Shown: piece after piece, positions 1 to 8,821 of the stretch
How positions within the stretch are numbered: the stretch's first letter is position 1
Layout: each line of letters starts with the position of its first letter
NCBI GenBank assembly: GCA_045605145.1
Contig: JAZUPH010000095.1
Coordinates: 1 to 42,814, forward strand
Direction of reading: 5' to 3'
Origin: CAMNAO01 sp045605145
GTDB lineage: Bacteria > Bacillota > Clostridia > Oscillospirales > Oscillospiraceae
DNA length: 42,814 bases
Made by a program: the position numbers and the translations under genes
Notes under the pieces: model-generated
Database searches by the model: none
What the model saw: the letters and a program-made list of their open reading frames with translations, nothing else
Told to the model about the DNA's origin: nothing

Positions 1-82
1 AGCCAAAGCGGGAAGCGAACGCGACCCGGGCAAAGCGGTCAGCGAAGCTGACTGAGGGGATGAGAACCCACATCCGTCCCCC

Positions 83-152
83 TGTAGGGGCGATTCACGA
101 ATCGCCCGCCAGTCCCCGCCCCCCAACGGGCGCTTCGTGAAGCGCCCCTACG
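83..152. repeat. Paired palindromic GC-rich repeat
   Basis: Two near-perfect palindromes lie here: GGGCGATTC-AC-GAATCGCCC at 88-107 and GGGCGCTTC-GT-GAAGCGCCC at 128-147. They are arranged head to head, so the outer flanks GTAGGGGCG (84-92) and CGCCCCTAC (143-151) are also complementary and the whole block can fold as one cruciform or hairpin. No reading frame of interest overlaps it. Such mobile-looking palindromes are typical of intergenic spaces in Oscillospiraceae; that comparison is from general knowledge, not a search. The first 80 bases of the window hold no recognisable gene. Confidence 0.7.
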
Positions 153-171
153 ATGACGGCTCCCCTCTCGT

Positions 172-214
172 GTCATTGCGAGGCCGTGAAATGGCCGTGG
201 CAATCCGCATCCCC
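172..214. repeat. Dispersed hairpin repeat (CATTGCGAGG...GTGGCAATCC type)
   Basis: The arms ATTGCGAGGCC and GGCCGTGGCAAT are complementary with one mismatch and form a hairpin, followed by CCGCATCCCC. The CATTGCGAGG...GTGGCAATCC pattern resembles a widespread intergenic repeat of bacteria. With the block at 83-152 it fills the 328-base gap ahead of the sortase, in which no gene is seen. Confidence 0.6.
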
Positions 215-328
215 GTCCCCACCCGGCAATGCCACACACCCCGTCTACCAATTATGCGTGACAGCGTGGCAAAAAGGTGTTATAATACACCCGAACAAAT
301 CACTCGTTCACACAGAGAGGTTACAGCA

Positions 329-1228
329 ATGAACAAATGGGTTCGAATTATCGTCCTCGTCGTCGCGGTCTGCGTTTTCTGCTTCTCGGGCTATAAAATA
401 TGGGAGACGCTCAGCGGCTACAGCAAGGCGGGCAGCGCCTATGACAATGTGGCGGATATGTTCGTCACCTCTGTTGACGGCAGCGGGACTGCCGAGGATG
501 AGCCCTACGGCGATATCACATCAAGTTTTATAGACAGCGCCACGCCCGATGCGCCTGTGTCCGACACCGGCAGCAGTGAAAACACCAACGATGAGCTGGC
601 CGGAATGATTGGCAGCATGGAGAGCGTGGATTGGACCCGCTGGGCAGAGCAGCCGCCAATCACCGTGGATTTTGATGCCATGCTCGCCCAATGGCCGGAT
701 GTTGTCGGCTGGCTCTATTGCGAGGGGACTAAGATCAACTACCCCGTGCTGCAGGGTGACGACAACGACGAGTACCTGCACCATCTGCCCGACGGCACAT
801 ACAATTTCTCCGGCTCGCTGTTTATGGAGTGGACAAATTCGCCGGATTTTGGCGACCTGAACACCTTCATTTACGGGCACAGCATGAAAAACGGCACTAT
901 GTTCGGCTCTCTGGAGCAGTACAAGAACCAGAGCTATTATGACGAGCACCCGGTTATCTGGCTCCTGACGCCCGGCGGCAATTTCCGCCTTGACCTCATT
1001 GCCGGCTTCTACACCCTTGCCGACTCTGACGCGTACGATATGCACCTGCAGATCGACAGCCTGCGCGGCTATGTGCAGGAGTGCATCGACGACAGCACCT
1101 TCGATTCCGGCATCGCGGCGGAGGATGTGAGCCGCGTTGTGGTGCTGTCCACCTGTTCACACGCCTTTGACAACGCGCGCTACATTGTAATTTGCAAGCT
1201 GACCCCATGTTGGGCGGGTGCGGCTTAA
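329..1228 (+). CDS. srtB: Class B sortase
   Basis: This is a cysteine transpeptidase of 299 residues that would anchor secreted proteins, or assemble pili, at the cell surface. An N-terminal signal anchor spans about residues 5-22, followed by a Ser/Thr/Asp-rich linker to about residue 110 and then the sortase fold. The class B triad is visible: His184 in IYGHSMKNGTMFGSL, Cys276 in VVLSTCSHAF and Arg284 in NARYIVICKL. The ATG at 329 is preferred because AGAGAGG lies about 8 bases upstream; the longer open frame back to 137 crosses the intergenic repeats and has no ribosome binding site. No substrate with a sortase motif is encoded next to it, so its target is unknown. It appears monocistronic, with a hairpin terminator 28 bases downstream. 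Confidence 0.9.
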   Translation: MNKWVRIIVLVVAVCVFCFSGYKIWETLSGYSKAGSAYDNVADMFVTSVDGSGTAEDEPYGDITSSFIDSATPDAPVSDTGSSENTNDELAGMIGSMESVDWTRWAEQPPITVDFDAMLAQWPDVVGWLYCEGTKINYPVLQGDDNDEYLHHLPDGTYNFSGSLFMEWTNSPDFGDLNTFIYGHSMKNGTMFGSLEQYKNQSYYDEHPVIWLLTPGGNFRLDLIAGFYTLADSDAYDMHLQIDSLRGYVQECIDDSTFDSGIAAEDVSRVVVLSTCSHAFDNARYIVICKLTPCWAGAA

Positions 1229-1255
1229 CAGCGATCAATATCCGATGACAGGGCA

Positions 1256-1290
1256 GCGCCCCGGACCAATGTAAGTCCGGGGCGCTGATT
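1256..1290 (+). terminator. Terminator hairpin after the sortase
   Basis: There is a perfect 11-bp stem, GCGCCCCGGAC (1256-1266) with GTCCGGGGCGC (1275-1285), an 8-base loop, and a short T-containing tail. It lies between the convergent sortase and oxidoreductase genes and could act on both. Confidence 0.75.
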
Positions 1291-1309
1291 TATGTTCAGT
1301 TTCGATTTC

Positions 1310-2410
1310 TTATCTGACCTTCACGCCGCAGCCGGTCTCGGCGGATTTGTAGATCGCCTCACGCATTTCGACCAGTTCAACCGCGCTGTCGATGCTCAAA
1401 CCGTGCACACTTGCGTTGTCCACGCCAACCATCTCGTTGGGGATGTCGTAGGCCTGCATCTTGACGAAGTAGCGGATATGATCGTCCGGATCGGGCGGCA
1501 GCTCATCCTTGGAGACGGTGACCCAGGGACTGCGCTGCATCGCGTTGCGCATGCCCATCATGCCGGCGGCCAGATCCTCTTCCGTGATGTCGCAAACGCG
1601 GTAACGCACTTCGCTCTTGCGGTCGCCTGTGCCGGTGTCCATAATTACGCCGTGGGTGCCGCTTACTTCGACGCCGTTAGTATAGCCCTGTGCGATCATG
1701 CCGCTCTCCACAATGGCGATCACTTCGTCGGGATACTCCATCATCATTGCGATGTATTCGTCGCTGCCGGCGGCCATAGCCTCGGGGCTGCCGTAGGTGA
1801 AGAGGGTGTGGATCTTCTCGGGCTTGCCCAGCAGATAGTTGACGATGTGCAGGGGATGCCCACCGGTGTCGGACATCATGCCGCCGCCCATCATGGCGAC
1901 CTCATTTTTGATCTGCTCTTCACTGCGCTTTCTGAAGACGTGACCGTTGCTGCAGAAACGCACGCGTACGCTCAGCAGCTTGCCCAGCTTGCCGGACTTG
2001 ATAAAGTCGCGGATGTAGGTGGTAGAGGCGTTGACAAAGGGGTCGGTCATGAAGAATTTTACGCCGTACTCATTGACCGCATCGCGGATGGCATACGCGT
2101 CCTCAACATTAATGCACAGCGGCTTCTCCACAAATACGTTCTTCTTTGCGCGGATGGCCTTGAGCACCAGCTCCGGGTGCAGATAGTTGGGCGCGGTGAT
2201 GACAACACCCGTCAGCTCAGGCAGGGCCAGCAGCGCGTCATAATCGGTGTATGCGGGGCAATCCAGCAGGTCGGCAATCTTCTGGGCGCGGCCTGCATCG
2301 TCATCCCACACGGCAATAGTCTCGCTCTCGTCATAGCTGTTGATCATGCGGCCAAACTTGTCAATGTGGCCGCGGCAGCCGCACAGGGCGATCTTGATCT
2401 CTTTGGACAT
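1310..2410 (-). CDS. Gfo/Idh/MocA family oxidoreductase
   Basis: This is a 366-residue NAD(P)-dependent oxidoreductase. It has an N-terminal Rossmann domain (IKIALCGCRGH at about residues 4-14, a variant of the GxGxxG loop), the family EKP motif in FVEKPLC, which carries the catalytic lysine, and a C-terminal alpha/beta domain with GGHPLHIVNYLL. Family members oxidise or reduce sugars, inositols and related polyols; the substrate cannot be read from sequence. The start at 2410 has AGGAGG about 8 bases upstream; a start nine codons earlier lacks a ribosome binding site. It has its own promoter, no metabolic neighbours, and convergent transcription with the sortase. Confidence 0.88.
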   Translation of the reverse strand: MSKEIKIALCGCRGHIDKFGRMINSYDESETIAVWDDDAGRAQKIADLLDCPAYTDYDALLALPELTGVVITAPNYLHPELVLKAIRAKKNVFVEKPLCINVEDAYAIRDAVNEYGVKFFMTDPFVNASTTYIRDFIKSGKLGKLLSVRVRFCSNGHVFRKRSEEQIKNEVAMMGGGMMSDTGGHPLHIVNYLLGKPEKIHTLFTYGSPEAMAAGSDEYIAMMMEYPDEVIAIVESGMIAQGYTNGVEVSGTHGVIMDTGTGDRKSEVRYRVCDITEEDLAAGMMGMRNAMQRSPWVTVSKDELPPDPDDHIRYFVKMQAYDIPNEMVGVDNASVHGLSIDSAVELVEMREAIYKSAETGCGVKVR

Positions 2411-2458
2411 GTTATACCTCCTGTTTTCGTGTGCCATAGGGCATCGGTTTACATCAGA

Positions 2459-2488
2459 ATTATACGCGTATTATACTGCCCTTGTCAA
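2459..2488 (-). promoter_or_regulatory. Sigma-A-type promoter of the oxidoreductase
   Basis: On the minus strand TTGACA (2483-2488) and TATAAT (2459-2464) are separated by 18 bases. A perfect palindrome, ATACGCGTAT, lies at 2462-2471 across the -10 box and spacer. A repressor could bind there, but that is inference. Confidence 0.8.
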
Positions 2489-2535
2489 GGTTGTATCTAA
2501 GGTGCCTTATAAACCCCTAAGGTGTCGTAACGCAG

Positions 2536-2563
2536 CAAACGGCCGAAAATCTTCGGCCGTTTG
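2536..2563 (-). terminator. Terminator of the uvrA-hypothetical operon
   Basis: CAAACGGCCGAA (2536-2547) pairs with TTCGGCCGTTTG (2552-2563) across a 4-base loop. It directly follows the stop codon of the minus-strand gene ending at 2566. Confidence 0.75.
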
Positions 2564-2565
2564 TG

Positions 2566-2823
2566 TTACAGATCCTGCAGATCGGCTGCGGGGATGTCGT
2601 TTTCCAGATTGTCCCGGGCAAGCTCATTGTCGAAGGCGCGGTACGCACTGGAGATCGGGCGCTCCCGAAAGACCTTATCCCTGTCCTCAGACGCGTCCGG
2701 CGCAGCGGCCTTTGCCTTTTCTTTGCCGCTTTTCGCCTTACCCTGCAGCTCCGGAACAGGGGAGACCTGGTTTTTCGGCTGCGTGTGCGTCCTGTCCGGG
2801 CGCTTCATGCCCTGTTTTGCCAT
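2566..2823 (-). CDS. Small conserved-looking hydrophilic protein
   Basis: This 85-residue protein begins MAKQGMKRPDRTHTQPKN and is rich in Lys, Glu, Pro and Asp. It has no membrane segment and no cysteine pair and is probably disordered. A GAGGTGA ribosome binding site lies about 7 bases before ATG. It starts 53 bases after the uvrA stop on the same strand and ends at a terminator, so it is probably co-transcribed with uvrA. I cannot assign a function. The spacing and strong translation signal argue that it is a real gene. Confidence 0.7.
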   Translation of the reverse strand: MAKQGMKRPDRTHTQPKNQVSPVPELQGKAKSGKEKAKAAAPDASEDRDKVFRERPISSAYRAFDNELARDNLENDIPAADLQDL

Positions 2824-2876
2824 AAAATCACCTCAATGAGAGTGTTCCACGGCTATTTCGGGATATGCATCGCGGT

Positions 2877-5717
2877 TCAGGCCAGCCCTACATGCCGACT
2901 GAATTTCTTCAGATACTGCCCGGTGAAGCTGGAACTGCACTCCATGCAGTCCTCCGGAGTTCCGGCGAACACCAACTCACCGCCCGCGTCGCCCCCCTCG
3001 GGCCCGAGATCGATAACCCAGTCGGCGCACTTGATGATGTCCAGATTGTGCTCAATTATCAGCACAGTGTTGCCCGCCTCCACCAGACGGTTCAGAACGG
3101 ACAGAAGCCGCTTCACATCGGAGGTGTGCAGGCCTGTAGTTGGCTCATCCAGTACATAGAAGGTTCTGCCCGTGTCGGGGCGCGACAGCTCCGTAGCCAG
3201 CTTAACGCGCTGGGCTTCACCGCCGGAAAGCTCTGTGGAGGGCTGCCCCAGCTTCACATATCCAAGGCCGACGTCGATAAGCGTCTGCAGCTTGTCCCGC
3301 AGCTTTTCGTAGTTGTAGAAGAATTCGTGCGCCTCCACCACGGTCATTTCCAGCACATCGTATATATTTTTGCCCTTGTAGCGCACCTCCAGCGTCTCGC
3401 GGTTGTAGCGGCGGCCTTTGCACACGTCGCAGGGGACATACACAGTGGGAAGGAAGTTCATCTCGATCTTGATAAGACCGTCACCGGTGCAGGCCTCACA
3501 GCGGCCGCCCTTGACATTGAACGAGAAGCGTCCTGCGCTGTAGCCGCGGGCCTTGGAATCGGGTGTCGAGGCGAAAATATCGCGTATATCGCCGAAAATT
3601 CCAGTGTAGGTGGCGGGGTTGGATCGGGGTGTGCGCCCGATGGGGGACTGGTCGATGCATATCACCTTATCCAGATGCTCGATACCCTCCAGCGCGCGGT
3701 ACTTACCGGGGTGTATTTTCATCCGGCTCTTTTCCGCCGCCAGCGCCTTGAAGATGATCTCGTTCACCAGCGAGGATTTGCCGCTGCCCGATACGCCCGT
3801 CACACAGGTGAAGGTGCCCAGCGGAATGCTCACATCAATGTCCTTGAGGTTGTTCTCCTGCGCGCCGCGCACGGTGAGAGTGTGCCCGTTGCCGCGGCGG
3901 CGTTCCGCCGGCACATCAATGCGCTCTTTTCCGGAGAGGAATCGGCCTGTGACCGAATCGTCGCACTCCATAAGCTCCTGTGGCGTACCGGTGAATACCA
4001 CCTCGCCGCCGTTGCGCCCGGCACCGGGGCCAATGTCAACGATGTAATCGGCGGAAGCGATGGTCTCCTCATCGTGTTCTACCACGATCAGGGTGTTGCC
4101 CAGATCGCGCATATGCTTCAATGTTTCCAGCAGGCGGGCGTTGTCCCTCTGGTGAAGGCCGATGCTGGGTTCGTCCAGAATGTACAGCACGCCCATCAGT
4201 GATGAGCCGATCTGTGTCGCCAGCCGGATGCGCTGGCTCTCGCCGCCGGACAGTGTGCCGCTGGTACGGCTGAGTGTCAGGTACTGCAGACCCACACTGG
4301 ACAGGAACTCCATCCTCGAGCGGATCTCTTTTATCACCTGGTCGGCAATGATCGCGTCCTTGCCGGTAAGGGTCAAACTGTCAATGAATTTCAGTGCGTC
4401 CACAATCGACAGGTCACAGAAGCCGGTAATGCTCTGCCCACCAACGGTGACTGCCAGTATCTCGTCTTTCAGCCTGTGGCCGCCACAGCGGGCGCAGGTG
4501 TGCTCGGTCATGTACTGCTCCAGCTCCCAGCGGACAGACTGGCTGGTCGTCTCTTTATAGCGGCGGGAAAGGTTGTTGACAATGCCCTCAAAGGCCTGAT
4601 AAAGGGTACCTTTTCCGCGGGGCTGGTCGTATACCAGGGTCAGCTTTTCGCCGCCTGTGCCGTGGTAGATGATGTCCTCGACCCCCTCCGGCAGATCTTT
4701 GATGGGGGTAGTGAGCTTGAAATCGTACTTCTTTGCAAGCGCCTCATAATACATTCTGGCGATGCTGTCGTTTTTGATACTGCCCCAGCCGGGTGCAAGA
4801 ATTGCCCCCTCCGCGATGGACAGGCTGCGGTTTGGGATAATGAGGTCTGCGGATACCTGCAGTTGGGTACCAAGACCCGAGCAATCGGGGCAGGCACCGT
4901 AGGGGTTGTTGAATGAGAACATACGGGGCGCCAGCTCCTCCATGGAAAAGCCGCACTCCTCACAGGCGTAGTTCTGGCTGAACATCAGTTCGCGCCCCTC
5001 ACTGATTAAATCGATCATCACCAGACCGCCGGACAGGCTGGATGCCGTCTCTACCGAGTCGGTCAGGCGTCGACCAATATCTTCGCGCACCACAAGTCGG
5101 TCCACCACGATCTCGATGTTGTGCTTCAGATTCTTGTTCAGCTTGATCTCTTCCGACAGATCGTAATTGCTGCCGTCCACACGGCAGCGGACATAACCGC
5201 TTTTGCGTGCATCTTCAAAAACCTTACCAAACTCGCCCTTGCGCGCCCTTACCACCGGCGCAAGGATCTGAATGCGCGTCCCTTCCGGAAGGGACAGCAC
5301 CTGATCGGTTATCTGGTCCACGGTCTGCTGGCGTATCTCTCTGCCGCAATGGGGGCAGTGGGGGATGCCGACCCTTGCCCAAAGAAGGCGCAGGTAGTCA
5401 TAAATCTCCGTCACTGTGCCCACGGTGGAGCGGGGGTTCTTGCTGGTTGTTTTCTGGTCGATAGATATGGCGGGGGAGAGGCCCTCGATGTAATCCACAT
5501 CCGGCTTCTCCATCTGGCCGAGGAACTGCCTTGCATAGCTGGACAGCGACTCAATGTAACGCCGCTGCCCCTCGGCATAGATGGTGTCGAAGGCAAGCGA
5601 CGACTTGCCGCTGCCGGATATGCCGGTGAATACAACCAGCTTGTCCCGGGGTATCTCCACATCCACATTTTTTAAGTTGTTGGCTCTCGCGCCTTTAACA
5701 AGAATGCTGTCTCGCAT
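2877..5717 (-). CDS. uvrA: Excinuclease ABC subunit UvrA
   Basis: This is the damage-recognition ATPase of nucleotide excision repair, with 946 residues (normal length). It has two ABC ATPase modules: Walker A GISGSGKSS at about residues 32-40 and GVSGSGKSS in the second half, with signatures LSGGESQRIRLA and LSGGEAQRVKLA. Zinc-binding cysteine pairs are present (CPHCG, CEECG...CPDC, CARCG, CEAC...CDVC). The start at 5717 is chosen because GGAGAA sits 6 bases upstream; two earlier in-frame methionines lie on or before that site. It is divergent from radC, with separate promoters in the 190-base gap. uvrB is 1 kb away on the other strand, so both partners of the UvrAB complex are here. No LexA-type box was seen in its promoter. 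Confidence 0.98.
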   Translation of the reverse strand: MRDSILVKGARANNLKNVDVEIPRDKLVVFTGISGSGKSSLAFDTIYAEGQRRYIESLSSYARQFLGQMEKPDVDYIEGLSPAISIDQKTTSKNPRSTVGTVTEIYDYLRLLWARVGIPHCPHCGREIRQQTVDQITDQVLSLPEGTRIQILAPVVRARKGEFGKVFEDARKSGYVRCRVDGSNYDLSEEIKLNKNLKHNIEIVVDRLVVREDIGRRLTDSVETASSLSGGLVMIDLISEGRELMFSQNYACEECGFSMEELAPRMFSFNNPYGACPDCSGLGTQLQVSADLIIPNRSLSIAEGAILAPGWGSIKNDSIARMYYEALAKKYDFKLTTPIKDLPEGVEDIIYHGTGGEKLTLVYDQPRGKGTLYQAFEGIVNNLSRRYKETTSQSVRWELEQYMTEHTCARCGGHRLKDEILAVTVGGQSITGFCDLSIVDALKFIDSLTLTGKDAIIADQVIKEIRSRMEFLSSVGLQYLTLSRTSGTLSGGESQRIRLATQIGSSLMGVLYILDEPSIGLHQRDNARLLETLKHMRDLGNTLIVVEHDEETIASADYIVDIGPGAGRNGGEVVFTGTPQELMECDDSVTGRFLSGKERIDVPAERRRGNGHTLTVRGAQENNLKDIDVSIPLGTFTCVTGVSGSGKSSLVNEIIFKALAAEKSRMKIHPGKYRALEGIEHLDKVICIDQSPIGRTPRSNPATYTGIFGDIRDIFASTPDSKARGYSAGRFSFNVKGGRCEACTGDGLIKIEMNFLPTVYVPCDVCKGRRYNRETLEVRYKGKNIYDVLEMTVVEAHEFFYNYEKLRDKLQTLIDVGLGYVKLGQPSTELSGGEAQRVKLATELSRPDTGRTFYVLDEPTTGLHTSDVKRLLSVLNRLVEAGNTVLIIEHNLDIIKCADWVIDLGPEGGDAGGELVFAGTPEDCMECSSSFTGQYLKKFSRHVGLA

Positions 5718-5764
5718 AATCATTTCTCCAAAACAGATTGTACCCACGTAATGGGCATCAAGAT

Positions 5765-5793
5765 ATTATATACCAATAGTTTTCGTTTTACAA
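5765..5793 (-). promoter_or_regulatory. uvrA promoter
   Basis: On the minus strand TTGTAA (5788-5793) and TATAAT (5765-5770) are separated by 17 bases, which is a sigma-A-type promoter about 50 bases before the uvrA start. Confidence 0.8.
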
Positions 5794-5834
5794 TGCCTGT
5801 ACATATCCCGAAATTATATAAAGATTCAAAAAAC

Positions 5835-5863
5835 TTGAAATAGTGATGCGTTCACTGTATAAT
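5835..5863 (+). promoter_or_regulatory. radC promoter
   Basis: TTGAAA (5835-5840) and TATAAT (5858-5863) have the ideal 17-base spacing, giving a leader of about 70 bases before radC. Confidence 0.82.
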
Positions 5864-5940
5864 AACAGACAAGATAAAGAGAGTTGTCCGTGCTGCACCA
5901 CTTTTAACCCGAAGTTCGCGGACATATACGGGAGTGTGTG

Positions 5941-6618
5941 ATGAATAATGTACATGACGGTCATCGCGGCCGCCTTAAAGAACGATATGTGGAGTATGGC
6001 CTTGACAGTTTCAGTGAGCTCCATGTGCTGGAGCTGCTGCTGTTTTTCTGCATACCGCGTGGTGATGTAAATCCTCTGGCTCACCGCCTGCTTGAGCGCT
6101 TTGGATCCCTTGCCGGTGTCATGGACGCCTCGGAGCAGGAGCTTATGTCCGTCAAGGGTGTGGGCAGCAACACCGCAATGTTCCTGCGCTTGATCCCCCA
6201 GTTCAGCCGCCGCTATTTGATATCCCGCAACGAAAAGGGCGCTATACTCGACACGGCGGACAAGTCCGGTGAGTTTATCGTGCCATACTACTTTGGCGTT
6301 GAGGAAGAGCGTATATATCTTATCAGCCTTGATGCCCGGCTCAGGGTACTCAGCGTGGATATGGTGTCCGGCGGAGATGTGTCCTCTGCCCAGATCAGTG
6401 TACGCAAACTGGTGGCCTGCGCCATTGACAAAAAGGCTGTGAATGTTATCCTTGCCCATAACCATCCCAGCGGTGCGCTTCATCCCTCTGATGAAGATGC
6501 GGCAGTGACCCGTCAGGTGCGCACGGCCATGAAGATGATGGGAATTGAGATGGTCGACCATATTATTGTGGCCAATAATGAGTACAGCTCCATGGCACTG
6601 GGCGGCTACTTTAAGTAA
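5941..6618 (+). CDS. radC: RadC/JAB-domain protein
   Basis: This 225-residue RadC-family protein has an N-terminal helix-hairpin-helix-like region (VKGVGSNTAMFL) and a C-terminal JAB/MPN metalloprotease-like domain. The metal-binding signature HNHPSG...SDED is complete (HxH with a downstream SxxD). The family is linked by name to DNA repair, but its biochemical role is unsettled. GGGAG is 6 bases before ATG 5941; the GTG directly before it is an unlikely start. It is monocistronic with its own promoter and terminator, beside uvrA and uvrB. Confidence 0.93.
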   Translation: MNNVHDGHRGRLKERYVEYGLDSFSELHVLELLLFFCIPRGDVNPLAHRLLERFGSLAGVMDASEQELMSVKGVGSNTAMFLRLIPQFSRRYLISRNEKGAILDTADKSGEFIVPYYFGVEEERIYLISLDARLRVLSVDMVSGGDVSSAQISVRKLVACAIDKKAVNVILAHNHPSGALHPSDEDAAVTRQVRTAMKMMGIEMVDHIIVANNEYSSMALGGYFK

Positions 6619-6654
6619 GTCTGTCCTTAACGGGGATAGGCAAATATGTATAAC

Positions 6655-6688
6655 AAGCGGACGCGGCTTAATGCCGCAGTTCGCTTTT
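6655..6688 (+). terminator. radC terminator
   Basis: AAGCGGACGCGGC (6655-6667) and GCCGCAGTTCGCTT (6673-6686) form an imperfect hairpin followed by TTTTATTAT. Confidence 0.7.
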
Positions 6689-6702
6689 ATTATGCGCCGC
6701 TA

Positions 6703-6731
6703 TTGTAGCAGGACGGTATTTCTGGTATAAT
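6703..6731 (+). promoter_or_regulatory. uvrB promoter
   Basis: TTGTAG (6703-6708), a 17-base spacer and TATAAT (6726-6731), preceded by TG as an extended -10, about 40 bases before uvrB. Confidence 0.8.
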
Positions 6732-6771
6732 ATATAAGTTCAGAAATCACCGCGGGGAAGGGGGATTGTGT

Positions 6772-8751
6772 ATGGATCATTTTAAAGTCGTGTCCGATTA
6801 TGAGCCCATGGGCGACCAGCCCGAGGCAATAGACAAGCTTTCTCGGGGTCTTGAACTGGGTCTTGAAGAGCAGACGCTCCTTGGCGTCACCGGTTCGGGC
6901 AAGACTTATACCATGGCCAAGATTATTGAGCGCATCAACCGCCCAACCCTTGTCCTGAGCCATAACAAAACCCTTGCCGCCCAACTGTGCAGTGAGTTCC
7001 GTGAATTTTTCCCCGACAACGCGGTGGAATACTTCGTGTCCTACTACGACTATTACCAGCCGGAGGCGTATATCGCCCATACCGATACCTATATCGAAAA
7101 AGACAGCTCCATAAATGACGAGATTGAGCGCCTGCGCCACTCTGCCACTTCTGCACTGTTTGAGCGGCGTGATGTCATCGTCGTGGCCTCCGTCAGCTGC
7201 ATCTACGGCCTTGGTGACCCCATCGACTATGCAAACATGGTGGTCTCCCTGCGCGTGGGACAGCAGCGCGACCGGGATGAGCTGCTCAAAAAGCTGGTTG
7301 AGATCCGCTATGAGCGCAATGATATTGCCTTCGACCGTAACATGTTCCGCGTCCGGGGTGACACGGTGGAGATATTCCCCGTCTACGCCAAGGATTACGC
7401 GATACGCGTTGAGTTTTTCGGTGACGAGATCGATCGCATCAGTGAGATAAATGTGGTCACCGGCACCCCGACCCGCAAGCTGCAGCATGTGGCCATATAC
7501 CCGGCCTCCCACTATGTGTCGTCCCGGGAGAAGATGGAGCGGGCGATAATAGAGATCAACCGGGAATGTGACGAGCGGGTCAAATGGTTCCGCGACAATG
7601 ATAAACTGATCGAGGCGCAGCGCATTGCCCAGCGTACCATGTACGATGTGGAGATGATGCGTGAACTGGGCTACTGCACCGGCATCGAGAACTATTCGCG
7701 CATCATAAGCGGGCGGGAACCCGGCTCCGCGCCCATGACCCTGCTGGACTACTTCCCCAAGGACTTTGTAATGTTCGTGGATGAGAGCCATGTCACCCTG
7801 CCCCAGGTGCGCGCCATGCAGCGGGGCGACAGGGCGAGAAAGCAGTCGCTGGTGGATTTCGGCTTCCGCCTGCCCTCCGCCTTTGATAACCGCCCCCTGA
7901 CCTTTGATGAGTTCAATGACCGCATCAATCAGATCGTCTACGTCTCTGCAACCCCCGGCGAGTATGAGCTGAGCCGTTCGGCACAGGTTGCCGAGCAGGT
8001 CATCCGTCCCACCGGTCTTACCGATCCCCAGATCGATGTGCGTCCCGTGGAGGGGCAGATCGACGACCTTATTGGTGAGATCAATATGCGCGTTGAAAAG
8101 AGTGAGCGCGTGCTGGTCACCACCCTCACCAAGCGCATGGCGGAGGATCTTACCGATTATCTGGGACAGGCGGGCATAAAGGTTCGCTATCTGCACCACG
8201 ACATCACCACCATTGAGCGCATGGAGATCATCCGCGATCTGCGTCTGGGTGAATTTGATGTGCTGGTGGGTATCAATCTTTTGCGCGAGGGACTTGATAT
8301 ACCCGAGGTGTCACTGGTGGCCATACTGGATGCCGATGAAGAGGGCATTTTGCGCAGCACCACATCCCTGGTGCAGACCATCGGCCGCGCCGCCCGAAAT
8401 GCGGAAGGCAAGGTCATCATGTACGCCGACAATATCACCCCCTCGATGCGCTATGCCATTGACGAGACTGACCGCCGCCGCAAAAAGCAGCAGCAGTATA
8501 ATAAAGAACATGGCATAACCCCCAGAACCATCATTAAAGGCGTGCGCGATGTTATTGAGATATCCGGCTCCGTTGATGTTGCCGACACTGCCCGCAGCGC
8601 CACCGGCGTGAAGATGACCAAGAAAGAGCGGGATGCCGAATTGCGCCGTCTGGAGAAAGAAATGATGAAGGCATCCAAGATGCTGGAATTCGAATATGCC
8701 GCCGTCCTGCGCGACCGCATCATAAAGTTGCGGGGCGAAGAGACCCGCTGA
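6772..8751 (+). CDS. uvrB: Excinuclease ABC subunit UvrB
   Basis: This is the helicase-like core of nucleotide excision repair, which receives damaged DNA from UvrA and recruits UvrC. It has 659 residues (full length). Walker A is GVTGSGKT at about residues 38-45, the beta-hairpin region contains YYDYYQPEAY, and Walker B is FVDESH. The conserved helicase segments VSATPGEYE and QTIGRAARN are present, and a C-terminal UVR motif (about residues 620-655) is suited to UvrC binding. ATG 6772 has GGGGG about 7 bases upstream; an in-frame TTG two codons earlier is less likely. It heads a run of four plus-strand genes: uvrB, a small membrane protein, recD2 and comF. Confidence 0.98.
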   Translation: MDHFKVVSDYEPMGDQPEAIDKLSRGLELGLEEQTLLGVTGSGKTYTMAKIIERINRPTLVLSHNKTLAAQLCSEFREFFPDNAVEYFVSYYDYYQPEAYIAHTDTYIEKDSSINDEIERLRHSATSALFERRDVIVVASVSCIYGLGDPIDYANMVVSLRVGQQRDRDELLKKLVEIRYERNDIAFDRNMFRVRGDTVEIFPVYAKDYAIRVEFFGDEIDRISEINVVTGTPTRKLQHVAIYPASHYVSSREKMERAIIEINRECDERVKWFRDNDKLIEAQRIAQRTMYDVEMMRELGYCTGIENYSRIISGREPGSAPMTLLDYFPKDFVMFVDESHVTLPQVRAMQRGDRARKQSLVDFGFRLPSAFDNRPLTFDEFNDRINQIVYVSATPGEYELSRSAQVAEQVIRPTGLTDPQIDVRPVEGQIDDLIGEINMRVEKSERVLVTTLTKRMAEDLTDYLGQAGIKVRYLHHDITTIERMEIIRDLRLGEFDVLVGINLLREGLDIPEVSLVAILDADEEGILRSTTSLVQTIGRAARNAEGKVIMYADNITPSMRYAIDETDRRRKKQQQYNKEHGITPRTIIKGVRDVIEISGSVDVADTARSATGVKMTKKERDAELRRLEKEMMKASKMLEFEYAAVLRDRIIKLRGEETR

Positions 8752-8821
8752 CTGAGCAAAAACTGTTCATCGCCGTCACCCACCCAGACCCATTGCATAA
8801 AATGGTAGGGGAGGTGGGGCC

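Noticed and set aside
137..328. N-terminal extension of the sortase frame
   Set aside because: It runs through the intergenic repeats and lacks a ribosome binding site; the signal anchor begins at 329.
1292..2500. Plus-strand open frame opposite the oxidoreductase
   Set aside because: It is a shadow of a recognised gene with promoter and terminator on the other strand.
2865..4202. Plus-strand open frame opposite uvrA
   Set aside because: The UvrA motifs on the minus strand are complete, so this frame is a codon-composition artefact.
5718..6771. LexA/SOS boxes in the uvrA and uvrB promoters
   Set aside because: No GAAC-N4-GTTC or related inverted repeat was found by eye at either promoter.
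6700..8199. Long minus-strand open frame of 499 codons opposite uvrB
   Set aside because: It is entirely antisense to a clear UvrB, has no ribosome binding site, and is His/Val/Ala-rich as expected from the reverse of GC-rich codons.
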